Below are positions 18,790-28,528 of a DNA stretch of 64,000 nt, one piece after another. The number at the start of each line of letters is the position of its first letter. The first letter of the stretch is position 1. Below the pieces are notes generated by a model that saw only the letters and a program-made list of their open reading frames with translations, ran no database searches and was not told the DNA's origin. Made by a program: the position numbers and the translations under genes. Origin of the DNA: Serratia grimesii NBRC 13537 (GTDB taxonomy: Bacteria; Pseudomonadota; Gammaproteobacteria; Enterobacterales; Enterobacteriaceae); assembly GCF_001590905.1 (NCBI RefSeq), contig NZ_BCTT01000011.1:372001-436000 (forward strand), given 5' to 3'.

Positions 18790-19326
18790 ATGAAACACAC
18801 TGTAGAAGTAATGATTTCCGAGCAGGAAGTTAAGACCCGTATCGCTGAACTTGGCCGCCAGATCACCGAACATTACCGCGATAGCGGCAGTGATATGGTA
18901 TTGGTTGGGTTGCTGCGTGGCTCCTTCATGTTCATGGCCGATTTGTGTCGTGCGATCGACGTACCCCATGAAGTCGACTTTATGACAGCGTCCAGCTACG
19001 GCAGTGGCATGTCCACTACCCGTGACGTGAAAATCCTCAAGGATTTGGACGAAGACATCCGCGGCAAAGACGTGCTGATTGTCGAAGACATCATTGATTC
19101 CGGCAACACGTTGAATAAAGTGCGCGAAATTCTGGCACTGCGCGGGCCGAAATCACTGGCGATCTGTACGCTGTTGGACAAGCCTGAGCGCCGTGAAGTC
19201 GAAGTGCCGGTTGAGTACGTGGGCTTCCCGATCCCGGACGAGTTCGTGGTAGGTTACGGCATTGACTACGCTCAGCGTTATCGCCATTTGCCATATGTCG
19301 GTAAAGTGGTGCTGCTGGACGAATAA
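18790..19326 (+). CDS. hpt: Hypoxanthine phosphoribosyltransferase Hpt
   Basis: Purine salvage: hypoxanthine (and less well guanine) plus PRPP to nucleotide. 178 aa, the E. coli length. It has the PRPP-binding motif [14 protein letters not shown] and the flexible-loop segment [16 protein letters not shown]. The frame is open from 18652, but ATG 18790 gives [21 protein letters not shown], the family N-terminus. A -10-like TATGCT sits about 40 bp before it. An ERIC element follows the stop codon. Confidence 0.97.
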   Translation: MKHTVEVMISEQEVKTRIAELGRQITEHYRDSGSDMVLVGLLRGSFMFMADLCRAIDVPHEVDFMTASSYGSGMSTTRDVKILKDLDEDIRGKDVLIVEDIIDSGNTLNKVREILALRGPKSLAICTLLDKPERREVEVPVEYVGFPIPDEFVVGYGIDYAQRYRHLPYVGKVVLLDE

Positions 19327-19342
19327 ACTGCGGTTGGCGCGA

Positions 19343-19536
19343 TATACCCTTTATACTTGAAGCTGTACCTGTGTTGGCTGCATTTGCTCACTCCAGTCAC
19401 TTACTTATGTAAGCTCTTGGGGACTGACGAATTTGCTGCGTTACTCGGCAAAGCCTCGCCCCGTTGAGGCCAGCGCAGGCGCTGTTCAACAACGCCGTGG
19501 CTTTGTTGTGGTGCAACGCCAATTATTTGGGGTATA
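19343..19536 (+). repeat. Long ERIC element (194 bp) with a 67-bp insertion
   Basis: Ends TATACCC and GGGTATA and the core CACTTACTTATGTAAGCTC identify an ERIC. It is 194 bp instead of 127; the extra 67 bp fall between about 19437 and 19507, in the right arm. It lies between the convergent genes hpt and can. Confidence 0.8.
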
Positions 19537-19555
19537 TGTTGTGTCGCAGGCGAAA

Positions 19556-20212
19556 TTAAATGCCTTTATCCTGCTGCAGAGTAGCCATGGCCTTGCGATA
19601 GCCCATTTCCAGGCTTTCTCGGCTGGTGGCTGCAACTTCCAGATCCCGCAGACGTCCGTCCTGGATCCCATACACCCAACCGTGAATCATCACTTTCTGA
19701 CCGCGTTTCCACGCTGATTGCATGATGGTGGAATGGCCCAGGTTATAGACCTGCTCAATCACGTTGATTTCGCACAATACGTCAAGGCGCTGTTCCGGTT
19801 CCAGCTCACCCAACAGTGAACTGTGTTTGTACCAGAGATCACGGATGTGCAGCAGCCAGTTGTTGATCAGCCCCAATTCCGGGTTTTCAACCGCGGCTTC
19901 TACGCCACCGCAGCCCAGGTGGCCACAAATAATAATATGCTCAACTTCCAGCACGTCGACGGCATACTGCACGACCGACAAGCAGTTTAAATCGGTGTGA
20001 ATGACCAGGTTTGCCACATTACGGTGGACAAAGAGTTCACCAGGTTCCAGCCCGGTCAGTCTTTCCGCAGGAACGCGGCTGTCTGAACAACCTATCCATA
20101 AAAAGCGAGGCTTTTGCGCCTGTGCTAAACGTTCAAAAAAATCCGGGTCTTCCTTGCTGATGTTAGCCGACCAGGTATGGTTATTAGCGATAAGCTTTTC
20201 GATTTCTTTCAT
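19556..20212 (-). CDS. can: Beta-class carbonic anhydrase Can
   Basis: Interconverts CO2 and bicarbonate; needed for growth in air because biosynthetic carboxylases use bicarbonate. 218 aa against 220 in E. coli. The zinc-binding set is visible: Cys and Asp in [12 protein letters not shown] and His/Cys in [14 protein letters not shown]. The ATG at 20212 ([15 protein letters not shown]) matches the family; the longer frame to 20263 lacks support. Upstream, divergent, is yadG. Its 3' end is 20 bp from the ERIC element. Confidence 0.96.
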   Translation of the reverse strand: MKEIEKLIANNHTWSANISKEDPDFFERLAQAQKPRFLWIGCSDSRVPAERLTGLEPGELFVHRNVANLVIHTDLNCLSVVQYAVDVLEVEHIIICGHLGCGGVEAAVENPELGLINNWLLHIRDLWYKHSSLLGELEPEQRLDVLCEINVIEQVYNLGHSTIMQSAWKRGQKVMIHGWVYGIQDGRLRDLEVAATSRESLEMGYRKAMATLQQDKGI

Positions 20213-20448
20213 GGAGGTTATTGACCTGTAACGAACAGATTGCGTTGGGGTAATATAGGACAAGCGTCACAGTTTGGAAATCGGAACAGTGAAGCAAGAC
20301 GATATTCAGCCACTTTCTATACAGCATGGTGGGATGGAACCTGAATTTTCCGCACGGATTTGCCTCAGTGAAAACGCTGCTGATGATAAGATCACCTTCA
20401 TTACAATACGCAGCAGCATACTCATCGTCACAAGGTACTTTTTAACTT

Positions 20449-21372
20449 ATGAATTATGCACTGGAATTAGCGCAGTTAACCAAGACTTACGCCGGTGGCG
20501 TCAAGGCATTGCGCGGAATCGATCTGAATGTCGAAGCGGGGGATTTCTATGCCTTACTGGGGCCAAACGGCGCCGGAAAATCCACGACCATTGGCATTAT
20601 CAGCTCGCTGGTTAATAAAACGTCCGGCAGTGTGCGGGTGTTTGGCTACGATATCGACAAAGATATCGTCAATGCCAAGCGTCAGCTCGGGTTGGTACCG
20701 CAGGAATTCAACTTTAATCCGTTCGAAACGGTGATGCAGATAGTCGTCAACCAGGCGGGTTACTACGGTGTTGCTCGTCGTGAAGCACTGGCGCGGGCAG
20801 AAAAATACCTGACTCAGTTGGATCTGTGGGGCAAGCGCGAAGAGCGTGCCCGCATGCTGTCTGGGGGGATGAAACGCCGGCTGATGATTGCCCGCGCATT
20901 GATGCATCAGCCAAAATTGCTGATTCTTGATGAGCCAACCGCCGGGGTGGATATCGAACTGCGCCGCTCAATGTGGGGCTTCCTGAAAGAGCTGAACGCG
21001 CAAGGCACCACAATTATTCTTACCACTCACTATTTGGAAGAAGCCGAAATGCTGTGTCGCAATATCGGCATTATCCAGAACGGTGAGTTAGTCGAAAATA
21101 CCTCAATGAAAGGGTTGCTGGCCAAGCTGAAGTCCGAGACCTTCATCCTGGATCTGGCCGCGAAAAGCCCACTGCCGAAGCTGGACGGTTACCGCCACCG
21201 CCTGACGGATACCTCAACGTTGGAAGTTGAAGTAATGCGTGAGCAAGGCCTGAATGGTCTGTTTACCCAACTCAGCACGCAGGGTATTCAGGTACTGAGC
21301 ATGCGTAACAAGGCTAACCGGTTGGAAGAGCTGTTCGTCACCCTGGTTAATGGCAATGGAGAAAAAGCATGA
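20449..21372 (+). CDS. yadG: ABC transporter ATP-binding protein YadG
   Basis: Cytoplasmic ATPase of an ABC-2 type exporter of unknown substrate. 307 aa. Walker A is GPNGAGKST, the signature LSGGMKRR, and Walker B LLILDEPTAGVD; the switch histidine is in TTHYLEEAE. The C-terminal 90 residues form the extra domain of this subfamily (DrrA-like). The stop overlaps the yadH start by four bases (ATGA), so the two are translationally coupled. Position next to can is as in E. coli. Confidence 0.95.
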   Translation: MNYALELAQLTKTYAGGVKALRGIDLNVEAGDFYALLGPNGAGKSTTIGIISSLVNKTSGSVRVFGYDIDKDIVNAKRQLGLVPQEFNFNPFETVMQIVVNQAGYYGVARREALARAEKYLTQLDLWGKREERARMLSGGMKRRLMIARALMHQPKLLILDEPTAGVDIELRRSMWGFLKELNAQGTTIILTTHYLEEAEMLCRNIGIIQNGELVENTSMKGLLAKLKSETFILDLAAKSPLPKLDGYRHRLTDTSTLEVEVMREQGLNGLFTQLSTQGIQVLSMRNKANRLEELFVTLVNGNGEKA

Positions 21373-22139
21373 CGCGTTTGTATTGGGTGGCCTTACAGAG
21401 CATCTGGGCCAAAGAGATCAACCGTTTTGCCCGTATCTGGATTCAGACGCTGGTGCCACCGGTGATCACCATGACGCTGTATTTCATCATCTTTGGCAAC
21501 CTGATCGGTTCGCGTATTGGTGAAATGCACGGTTTTGATTACATGCAGTTTATCGTGCCGGGTTTGATCATGATGGCGGTGATCACCAACTCGTATGCCA
21601 ACGTGGCTTCGTCGTTCTTCAGCGCCAAATTCCAGCGCAACATTGAAGAACTGTTGGTGGCACCGGTACCGACACACGTCGTCATCGCCGGTTACGTCGG
21701 TGGTGGCGTGGCGCGCGGTATTTGCGTCGGCGTATTGGTGACCGTGATTTCACTGTTCTTTGTGCCACTGCAGGTCCACGCCTGGTGGGTGATTGTGGCC
21801 ACACTGTTGCTGACGGCCATTTTGTTCTCGCTGGCGGGGCTGATCAACGCGGTGTTTGCCACGACCTTTGACGATATCAGCCTGATCCCGACCTTCGTAC
21901 TGACGCCGCTGACCTATCTGGGCGGGGTGTTTTACTCGCTGACGCTGTTGCCGCCGTTCTGGCAGGCGGTGTCCAAACTGAACCCTATCGTCTATATGAT
22001 TAGTGGTTTCCGTTACGGTTTCCTGGGCATCAGCGACGTACCTTTGGCGTTGACTATGGCAGTTTTGGTGGCGTTTATTACGGTGTTCTACCTGTTGTCC
22101 TGGTACCTGATTGAACGCGGTCGCGGTCTGCGTACCTGA
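21369..22139 (+). CDS. yadH: ABC-2 type transporter permease YadH
   Basis: Membrane partner of YadG, 256 aa as in E. coli. Six predicted membrane segments; the ABC-2 family signature lies in the region AGLINAVFATTFDDISLIPT followed by FVLTPLTYLGGVFYSL. It presumably dimerises with two YadG subunits to export an unknown substrate. A strong terminator follows within 7 bp. The E. coli neighbour yadI (a PTS component) is missing between yadH and yadE. Confidence 0.95.
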   Translation: MTRLYWVALQSIWAKEINRFARIWIQTLVPPVITMTLYFIIFGNLIGSRIGEMHGFDYMQFIVPGLIMMAVITNSYANVASSFFSAKFQRNIEELLVAPVPTHVVIAGYVGGGVARGICVGVLVTVISLFFVPLQVHAWWVIVATLLLTAILFSLAGLINAVFATTFDDISLIPTFVLTPLTYLGGVFYSLTLLPPFWQAVSKLNPIVYMISGFRYGFLGISDVPLALTMAVLVAFITVFYLLSWYLIERGRGLRT

Positions 22140-22145
22140 TTAACT

Positions 22146-22182
22146 AGCGTCCCCAGGCATCGCGTCCGGGGACGCTTTTTTT
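22146..22182 (+). terminator. Rho-independent terminator of yadGH
   Basis: AGCGTCCCC pairs with GGGGACGCT, followed by seven T residues, directly after yadH. Confidence 0.92.
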
Positions 22183-22317
22183 GACCTGAAACAGGCATCA
22201 TGTAAATCAATAAAATTGCTCCAATAACCCCTTTATCTCCGCTGTTCAAATCGTGCTATGCTGGCGCTCCACATTTTCTCCATTTTGTTATTACGTACTC
22301 GTAAGCAGAACATAACC

Positions 22318-23598
22318 ATGCGGTCTAAACATAAGATAGCGGCTGGGCTTCTCGGTATTCTGATGGCATTTGCATCCCCGGCAAGTCTGGCAAATTTGTT
22401 GTCGGAAGACAGTGCTGTTAAATCCGAATATATGGAAGCGCAACGCGACAGCGAGGTCTATTCGCTGATTGGCGAGCATGTTATTCCGGTCGGTGAAGTG
22501 AAGCAGGGACAACTGATTCAGGTGTTCCCGGCGGATGCGGAATATTACGAGTTCAAATTCGGTCACGGCACCGGTTTTATCGATAAAGACGATGTGCGAA
22601 ATCTCAAAAAATCGCGCAAAGTGAAGGATGACCTGGGTGAGCTGAACAAGCCGCTGACCAACCAGAACCTGATCACTCAAAAAGTGACTAACGTCTATAC
22701 CGATGCCGATAACGGCAGTGATATTTTTGGCGTTCTGGAAGAGAACCTGCGCTACCCGATCATCGGTAAGCTGAAGGATCGGCTCAACAACACCTGGTAT
22801 GAGATCAACATTGGTGACCGGTTGGGTTATGTCAGCGAACTGGACTGCGAAATTGATATGGGCATTCCGGTACTGACTTATCATCATCTGTTGAAAAACG
22901 AAGAGAACAAGCGCTTCCGTCATACGTCGACAACCACGTCTGATGTGGCGTTCAGCAACCAGATGACCTACCTGAAGCAGGCTGGCTACGACACTATTTC
23001 CTTATATCAGTTGGAAGCTTACCTGAATAATCAGATCAATTTGCCGGGCAAGGCAGTGGTGCTGACGTTTGATGACGGGCTAAAGTCGGTTTATCGGTAT
23101 GCTTATCCTGTGCTGAAAGACTATGGCTTCCGCGCTACGGCGTTTATCATTTCCTCGCGCATCAAACGCCATCCGCAGAAGTGGAACCCAGACTCGCTGC
23201 AGTTTATGAGTATTTCCGAACTGAAGCAGATTCAGGATGTATTCGATGTGCAGTCGCATACGCATTTCCTGCATCGCACAGATGGTAACCGTCAACCGAT
23301 CCTGCTGAGCCGTTCTCTGCATAATATCGAGTTCGATTTTGAGCACTCACGCCGTGCGTTGTCGCAGTTTAATCCACACGTGCTGTATCTGTCCTACCCA
23401 TTTGGTGGCTACAACCAGCGGGCGATACAGGCAGCGAAAGACGCCGGTTTCCATATGGCAGTGACCACAGTGCAAGGCAAAGTGAAGCCGGGGGATAATC
23501 CCTATACGCTGAAGCGGCTGTATATTTTGCGCACCGACTCGATTCAAACGATGGCGGACAGAATAGCCAATAAGCCAGGAACGGTGGTGGTGCAATAG
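22318..23598 (+). CDS. yadE: Exported polysaccharide deacetylase family protein YadE
   Basis: 426 aa with a signal peptide ([25 protein letters not shown]). The N-terminal half (about 30-195) looks like a repeated beta-rich module; the C-terminal half is a NodB-type carbohydrate esterase 4 domain: [20 protein letters not shown] carries the catalytic base and metal Asp, SHTHFLH the metal histidines, and LSYPFGGYN the third motif. The likely substrate is an N-acetylated polysaccharide in the periplasm, but this is not known for YadE. The ATG at 22318 is chosen over 22258 because the signal peptide starts there. It is followed by its own terminator. Confidence 0.92.
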   Translation: MRSKHKIAAGLLGILMAFASPASLANLLSEDSAVKSEYMEAQRDSEVYSLIGEHVIPVGEVKQGQLIQVFPADAEYYEFKFGHGTGFIDKDDVRNLKKSRKVKDDLGELNKPLTNQNLITQKVTNVYTDADNGSDIFGVLEENLRYPIIGKLKDRLNNTWYEINIGDRLGYVSELDCEIDMGIPVLTYHHLLKNEENKRFRHTSTTTSDVAFSNQMTYLKQAGYDTISLYQLEAYLNNQINLPGKAVVLTFDDGLKSVYRYAYPVLKDYGFRATAFIISSRIKRHPQKWNPDSLQFMSISELKQIQDVFDVQSHTHFLHRTDGNRQPILLSRSLHNIEFDFEHSRRALSQFNPHVLYLSYPFGGYNQRAIQAAKDAGFHMAVTTVQGKVKPGDNPYTLKRLYILRTDSIQTMADRIANKPGTVVVQ

Positions 23599-23606
23599 TA
23601 GGAAGG

Positions 23607-23632
23607 AACGGGCGCCGAAAGCGCCCGTTTTT
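23607..23632 (+). terminator. Rho-independent terminator of yadE
   Basis: AACGGGCGC-CGAAA-GCGCCCGTT followed by TTT; also readable from the minus strand for the convergent panD. Confidence 0.88.
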
Positions 23633-23636
23633 ACGT

Positions 23637-24017
23637 TTAAGCGACCTGAACCGGTACGGCTTTCGCTTTACGTTGCAGGTTGTTGTCACCTTCGAAGTAG
23701 GCGACTTTAGGATGGTGTTGGCGTGCATCAGCATCGCTCATCTGCACGTAAGAACAGATGATCAACTTGTCGCCCACGCAGGCGCAGCGTGCTGCCGCAC
23801 CGTTGACCGAAATAATGCGAGAACCACGTTCTGCGGCGATAGCATAGGTCGAGAAACGCTGACCGTTATCAACGTTATAAATATCGATAGCTTCATATTC
23901 CAGAATGCCTGCGGCTTCCAGAAAGTCCTGATCAATGGCGCAGGAGCCTTCATAGTGCAAGTCGGCCTGAGTCACTTTCACCCGATGCAGTTTGCCTTGC
24001 AGCATAGTACGTATCAT
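23637..24017 (-). CDS. panD: Aspartate 1-decarboxylase PanD
   Basis: Makes beta-alanine for pantothenate. 126 aa, the E. coli length. The proenzyme cleaves between Gly24 and Ser25 ([10 protein letters not shown]) to form the pyruvoyl cofactor; Tyr58 and Lys9 region residues are conserved. It lies near panC and panB but is separated from panC by 128 bp; the E. coli gene yadD in that gap is absent. The ATG at 24017 reads [13 protein letters not shown], as expected. Confidence 0.97.
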   Translation of the reverse strand: MIRTMLQGKLHRVKVTQADLHYEGSCAIDQDFLEAAGILEYEAIDIYNVDNGQRFSTYAIAAERGSRIISVNGAAARCACVGDKLIICSYVQMSDADARQHHPKVAYFEGDNNLQRKAKAVPVQVA

Positions 24018-24145
24018 AACTTTACCTAACTGAGTAATAGAGGCGATTGGGTTAAATAGCCATACTGAGGTATATCGTCACCGATAAGCCTGCCATTGTC
24101 TACAATCTGGCTTGTTGTACAGGTGACGTATGTGCAAAAAATAAC

Positions 24146-25000
24146 CTACAACGTTAAATCAACCTGCTGGTTGTCGATCAATCGTGCTTTACCCAGCCAA
24201 GCGGCCATTAACACCACGGCACGTTGGCTTTCAACGCCCAGGGGTTGCAGGCTGTCAGCGTCGCGGATAAACAGCTCGTCCGGGGTGAAACCGGCGTTGC
24301 GCAGGTGCTCGGCGGTTTGCTCCAGCAACTCGTCGACGTGACGTTCACCGTTGCTAAGCTGTTCTGCCAGCGCATTCATGATTTTGCTGAGCTGCGGGGC
24401 GATTTTACGCTCTTCGGCAGTCAGATAGCTGTTGCGAGAACTGAGCGCCAGGCCATCTTTAGCCCGTACTGTCGGTACGCCAATAATGTCGATGTCGTAG
24501 CCCATATCCGCCACCATCTTGCGGATCAATGCCAGTTGCTGATAGTCCTTTTCGCCAAAACAGGCCAGATCCGGCTGCACCAGATTGAACAGCTTACTGA
24601 CAATGGTGGCGACGCCGCGGAAATGCCCCGGGCGGCTGGCACCTTCCAGCATGGTGGAAATGCCCGGTACGTCGACGTAGGTTTGCTGTTCCAGCCCCTG
24701 CGGATAGACATCGGCCGGTGCGGGTGCGAACACCAGTTCAACGCCGCGGCGGGTCAGCTTTTCGCTGTCCTCTTGCAAGGTACGTGGGTAACTGGCCAGA
24801 TCTTCAGGGCGTTCGAACTGCATCGGGTTGACGAAAATACTGACTACCACGATATCGGCGCGTGCGCGGGCTTCATCGATCAGCGTCATATGACCTTCGT
24901 GCAGGTTGCCCATGGTCGGCACCAGCGCGATGCGTTTCCCATCCTGACGCCAGCGGCGGATCTGCTGACGCAACAGCGGCAGGGTCTCGATAATTACCAT
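24146..25000 (-). CDS. panC: Pantothenate synthetase PanC
   Basis: ATP-dependent condensation of pantoate with beta-alanine. 284 aa. The nucleotidyltransferase motifs are [18 protein letters not shown] (HIGH-like) and the downstream [13 protein letters not shown] (KMSKS-like region), with [15 protein letters not shown] between. AGGAG stands seven bases before the ATG. The start is 24 bp after the panB stop, so panB-panC form an operon. Confidence 0.97.
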   Translation of the reverse strand: MVIIETLPLLRQQIRRWRQDGKRIALVPTMGNLHEGHMTLIDEARARADIVVVSIFVNPMQFERPEDLASYPRTLQEDSEKLTRRGVELVFAPAPADVYPQGLEQQTYVDVPGISTMLEGASRPGHFRGVATIVSKLFNLVQPDLACFGEKDYQQLALIRKMVADMGYDIDIIGVPTVRAKDGLALSSRNSYLTAEERKIAPQLSKIMNALAEQLSNGERHVDELLEQTAEHLRNAGFTPDELFIRDADSLQPLGVESQRAVVLMAAWLGKARLIDNQQVDLTL

Positions 25001-25024
25001 TCCATAACTCCTAACGCGGACACT

Positions 25025-25819
25025 TTAGTTGAAAGAGTGCTCTTCAGCGGGGTAAATGCCTTGTTCTACGTCCTGGATATATTGTTGCACCGCCGAGCGG
25101 ATATCGCCGCTCTGTGCCAGGAAGTTTTTAGCAAATTTCGGTGTGTGGCCACCGGTGATACCGAACGCATCATGCATAACCAGAATCTGACCATCGGTGA
25201 CATTACCGGCACCAATGCCAATCACCGGAATTGTCAGCGCTTCAGTGACTTTGCGAGCCAACTCAGTAGGTACGCACTCCAGTACCAGCAGTTGAATACC
25301 GGCCAGCTCCAGATTTTGTGCATCTTCCAGCAGTTGTTTGGCAGCGAGTTCATCACGGCCCTGTACCTTATAACCGCCGAACACGTTTACCGACTGCGGT
25401 GTCAGGCCCAGGTGGCCGCATACCGGCACGGCACGCTCGGTGAGCATTTTCACTGTTTCACACAGCCAACTGCCGCCTTCCAGCTTCACCATATTGGCAC
25501 CGGCTTGCATCAGCTCTGCGGCATTGGTGCAGGCCAGTTGTGGGGTGGCGTAACTCATAAAGGGCAGGTCGGCCAGCAATAGGCAGGCCGGAGCACCCCG
25601 GCGCACGGCACGAGTATGATAGGCAACGTCGGCGACGGTGACCGGGAGTGTAGAGTCGTGGCCCTGCAGCGTCATGCCCAGTGAATCGCCCACCAGCAGC
25701 ACTTTAACGCCTTGCTCTTCAAACAGTTTGGCAAAGCTGGCATCGTAAGCGGTGAGGGAAGCAAACTTGCGCTGTTCCTGCTTCCACTGGCGCAAATGGG
25801 TCACGGTGGTGGGTTTCAT
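25025..25819 (-). CDS. panB: 3-methyl-2-oxobutanoate hydroxymethyltransferase PanB
   Basis: First committed step of pantothenate synthesis: transfers a hydroxymethyl group from 5,10-methylene-tetrahydrofolate to ketoisovalerate. 264 aa, the E. coli length. Conserved motifs: [20 protein letters not shown] with Mg-binding Asp, [13 protein letters not shown], and [19 protein letters not shown]. The ATG at 25819 ([13 protein letters not shown]) has AGGAGACG upstream; the longer frame to 25885 is not needed. Divergent from qseB; in E. coli a fimbrial cluster stands upstream instead. Confidence 0.97.
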   Translation of the reverse strand: MKPTTVTHLRQWKQEQRKFASLTAYDASFAKLFEEQGVKVLLVGDSLGMTLQGHDSTLPVTVADVAYHTRAVRRGAPACLLLADLPFMSYATPQLACTNAAELMQAGANMVKLEGGSWLCETVKMLTERAVPVCGHLGLTPQSVNVFGGYKVQGRDELAAKQLLEDAQNLELAGIQLLVLECVPTELARKVTEALTIPVIGIGAGNVTDGQILVMHDAFGITGGHTPKFAKNFLAQSGDIRSAVQQYIQDVEQGIYPAEEHSFN

Positions 25820-25927
25820 CACTACGTCTCCTGAATAGAGCCGTGCGGCGTACGCAGGGCCCTGACTGCAAAAAAGTGCTGTCATTCTACTGTAACCCTA
25901 ACGGGGTGGGTAGCGCAGATCATAATG

Positions 25928-25944
25928 CTTAAGCGGTTCTTAAG
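25928..25944 (+). promoter_or_regulatory. PmrA/QseB-type direct-repeat box
   Basis: CTTAAG-CGGTT-CTTAAG, two perfect hexamers with 11-bp periodicity, fits the PmrA-type box YTTAA-N6-YTTAA. It is 44 bp upstream of the qseB start. PmrA and QseB belong to the same response-regulator subfamily, so it may serve autoregulation by QseB, input from PmrA, or both. Confidence 0.7.
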
Positions 25945-25987
25945 AACCTTGTGGTGTAATGGGCGGCAATGGCTAAAAAGGACGCAC

Positions 25988-26650
25988 ATGCGAATTCTGC
26001 TGATAGAAGATGACAAGTTAATTGGCGACGGCATCAAAGCCGGGTTGACCAAGCTTGGCTTTAATCTGGATTGGTTTACCGATGGGCTGGTCGGTAAAAA
26101 CGCGCTGGAAAGTGCGCCTTATGACGCAGTGATCCTCGATCTCAGCCTGCCGGGTCTCGACGGGTTGGATTTGTTGCGCCAGTGGCGGCAGGCCGGTCAT
26201 GACGTACCTGTATTGATCCTGACCGCACGTGATGCGCTGGAACAGCGCGTCAGCGGCCTGCAAAGCGGCGCCGATGATTACCTGTGCAAGCCTTTTGCCT
26301 TGGCAGAGGTTGCTGCACGCCTGCAGGCATTGATCCGCCGTCGTCATGGTCAACTGATGCCACAATTGGTGCATGGTAATGTAGTGTTTGATACCGCCAC
26401 CCGTAGCGTTAGCTGTAACGGCGAGCCCGTCACATTAACACCACGAGAGCTGGCCGTGCTGGAATTGTTCCTGCACAACAAGGGACGGGTGCTGGCGCGC
26501 CCCTTGATCCAGGAAAAATTGTACAACTGGGACGATGAGGTCAGTAGCAACGCGGTGGAGGTACATATTCATCATCTGCGACGGAAGTTGGGCAACGGGT
26601 TTATCCGTACCATTCACGGTGTGGGTTATACGCTGGGGGATGTACCGTGA
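25988..26650 (+). CDS. qseB: Two-component response regulator QseB
   Basis: OmpR/PhoB-family transcription factor of the QseBC system. 220 aa. The receiver domain holds the acidic pair in [10 protein letters not shown], the phospho-acceptor Asp51 in [10 protein letters not shown], and the conserved Lys in [12 protein letters not shown]. The C-terminal winged helix has [15 protein letters not shown] and [17 protein letters not shown] precedes the ATG at 25988. PmrA/BasR is a close relative, but the receiver and the partner kinase match QseBC better. The stop overlaps qseC by four bases. In E. coli the pair lies elsewhere (ygiXY region), so its position between panB and folK differs. Confidence 0.9.
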   Translation: MRILLIEDDKLIGDGIKAGLTKLGFNLDWFTDGLVGKNALESAPYDAVILDLSLPGLDGLDLLRQWRQAGHDVPVLILTARDALEQRVSGLQSGADDYLCKPFALAEVAARLQALIRRRHGQLMPQLVHGNVVFDTATRSVSCNGEPVTLTPRELAVLELFLHNKGRVLARPLIQEKLYNWDDEVSSNAVEVHIHHLRRKLGNGFIRTIHGVGYTLGDVP

Positions 26651-28005
26651 GACATCTTAGTTTACGACTGAGGTTGATCCTGATTTTCAGCGTGCTGGCG
26701 CTACTGACCTGGTGTTCTGCCAGCCTGGTGGCATGGATGATGACGCGCAACAACATCAATGAAGTCTTCGATACCCAGCAGATGTTGTTTGCCAAACGGC
26801 TGGCGACAGCCAACCTGGGTGATCTGCTGGCAGATGAAAGCGTACGGAGTCTACCGAAAACCAAGAAGCTGGTGCACCACGGCAAGCGTGGTGAACAGGA
26901 CGATGATGCGCTGGCGTTCGCGATTTTTGACCGTAACGGCAAAATGCTGCTTAACGATGGTGAAAATGGTGCGGATTTCCGCTTTGACAGTGAGCGCGAA
27001 GGTTTTACTGATGGTGAGCGCAAAGGCGATGATGACAGTTGGCGGCTACTGTGGCTCACCAGCCCCGACGGGCGGTATCGTATCGTGGTGGGGCAGGAGT
27101 GGAATTATCGCCGGGACATGGCGTTAGGCATGGTGACCGGGCAATTGGTGCCGTGGCTGGTGACATTACCGATCCTGATGTTGTTGATTGCACTGATGGT
27201 CGGGCGTGAGCTGCGCCCGTTGCGTACTGTCGCCGCAGGGCTGCGCAAACGCGCCCCAGACGATGCCACGCCACTGGACGCGAGTCAGGTGCCGACTGAA
27301 GTGCGCCCGTTGGTGGATGCGCTTAATGCGCTATTTACTCGTATCAATGCGCTGCTGGTGCGGGAACGACGATTCACCTCCGACGCCGCCCATGAATTGC
27401 GTAGTCCGCTTGCGGCACTGCGGGTGCAGACGGAAGTAGTGCAACTGGCTGGCGACGACGAACCGATGCGCGCGCATGCGTTGGACAATCTGACAGTAAG
27501 CATCGATCGCGCTACGCGGTTGGTGGATCAACTGCTGACACTGTCGCGGCTGGACTCCCTGTCCGATCTGGCCGAACTGGAAACGGTCGACTGGAGTCAA
27601 TGGGTCCCGATGACCTTGGCTGAACAGGAACGCCATGCACATGCTGCCAATGTCACGCTGCGCTATGAACAACAAGGCACTCCGCCACCGTTACAGGGGC
27701 AGCCACTGCTGCTGTCATTGCTGGTACGCAATCTGGTGGATAATGCTGTGCGCTATACCCCGAAAGGGGGCACCGTCACGGTGAGACTGACAGAGCGCTT
27801 GCTGACGGTCGAGGATGATGGGCCTGGTGTGACGACGGAGCATCTGGCACGGCTTGGAGAACGTTTTTATCGTCCGCCGGGTCAGGAGCAAACGGGAAGC
27901 GGACTGGGATTATCTATTGTTGAGCGTATAGCGAGTTTACATGGACTGCGTGTTAGCTTTGCCAACCGACCGGAAGGGGGATTTGTTGCTCAGGTGATGC
28001 TATAG
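26647..28005 (+). CDS. qseC: Sensor histidine kinase QseC
   Basis: Inner-membrane histidine kinase paired with QseB; in E. coli it responds to catecholamines and autoinducer-3 and cross-talks with PmrB. 452 aa. GTG start in the GTGA overlap with qseB. Membrane segment 1 is about residues 10-32 and segment 2 about 162-183, with a periplasmic sensor between that contains an acidic [22 protein letters not shown] follows, then the H-box [15 protein letters not shown] (phospho-His 249), N-box NLVDNAVRY, and G-boxes VEDDGPGV and GSGLGLSIV. Confidence 0.92.
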   Translation: MRHLSLRLRLILIFSVLALLTWCSASLVAWMMTRNNINEVFDTQQMLFAKRLATANLGDLLADESVRSLPKTKKLVHHGKRGEQDDDALAFAIFDRNGKMLLNDGENGADFRFDSEREGFTDGERKGDDDSWRLLWLTSPDGRYRIVVGQEWNYRRDMALGMVTGQLVPWLVTLPILMLLIALMVGRELRPLRTVAAGLRKRAPDDATPLDASQVPTEVRPLVDALNALFTRINALLVRERRFTSDAAHELRSPLAALRVQTEVVQLAGDDEPMRAHALDNLTVSIDRATRLVDQLLTLSRLDSLSDLAELETVDWSQWVPMTLAEQERHAHAANVTLRYEQQGTPPPLQGQPLLLSLLVRNLVDNAVRYTPKGGTVTVRLTERLLTVEDDGPGVTTEHLARLGERFYRPPGQEQTGSGLGLSIVERIASLHGLRVSFANRPEGGFVAQVML

Positions 28006-28027
28006 GGCGCTGTATACCACGCCCGAT

Positions 28028-28528
28028 TCAGGATTTCTGCTTGGGGTGATGCCAGAGTTCCATGCCATTTTTCGGCACGCGCTTCAGGCAACTGGCCAGG
28101 GATTCGCCATCAGGGAATATCAACTCAGGGGCGATTTCCGCCAGCGGATAGAGCATGAACTCACGTTCTTTCAGGCCGTAATGTGGCACAGTCAGACGAT
28201 CGGTATGAATGACGTCATCGCCATATAGCATGATGTCCAGATCGAGTGTGCGAGGGCCCCAGCGTTCATCTTTGCGCACGCGGCCCTGATTGCGTTCTAT
28301 CGCTTGGGTGTGATCAAGCAGCTGTTCGGCAGGCAATAATGTATCCAATGCAACCACGGCATTGAGAAAGTCCGGCTGGTTCTGCGGCCCCAGCGGTTTA
28401 GTACGGTAAAACGAAGAACAAACGATCAACCGGGTGCGCGGGAGATGCTCCAGCGCTTCCAGTGCGGCTTTCACCTGTTGTAGCGGGTGCGCCAGGTTAC
28501 TGCCCAGCGCGATATAAACGCGGATCAT
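28028..28528 (-). CDS. folK: Dihydropterin pyrophosphokinase FolK
   Basis: Folate pathway: transfers pyrophosphate from ATP to 6-hydroxymethyl-dihydropterin. 166 aa. Family hallmarks are VYIALGSNLAHP at the N-terminus, the pterin-pocket residues around FYRTKPLGP, and WGPRTLDLDIMLYGD. It is the last gene of a gluQ-pcnB-folK run; its ATG overlaps the pcnB stop (TAATG), suggesting translational coupling. Confidence 0.96.
   Translation of the reverse strand: MIRVYIALGSNLAHPLQQVKAALEALEHLPRTRLIVCSSFYRTKPLGPQNQPDFLNAVVALDTLLPAEQLLDHTQAIERNQGRVRKDERWGPRTLDLDIMLYGDDVIHTDRLTVPHYGLKEREFMLYPLAEIAPELIFPDGESLASCLKRVPKNGMELWHHPKQKS

Noticed and set aside
24224-25582. 452-codon open frame on the plus strand opposite panC and panB
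   Set aside because: Spans two well-supported genes on the other strand and has no recognisable domain.
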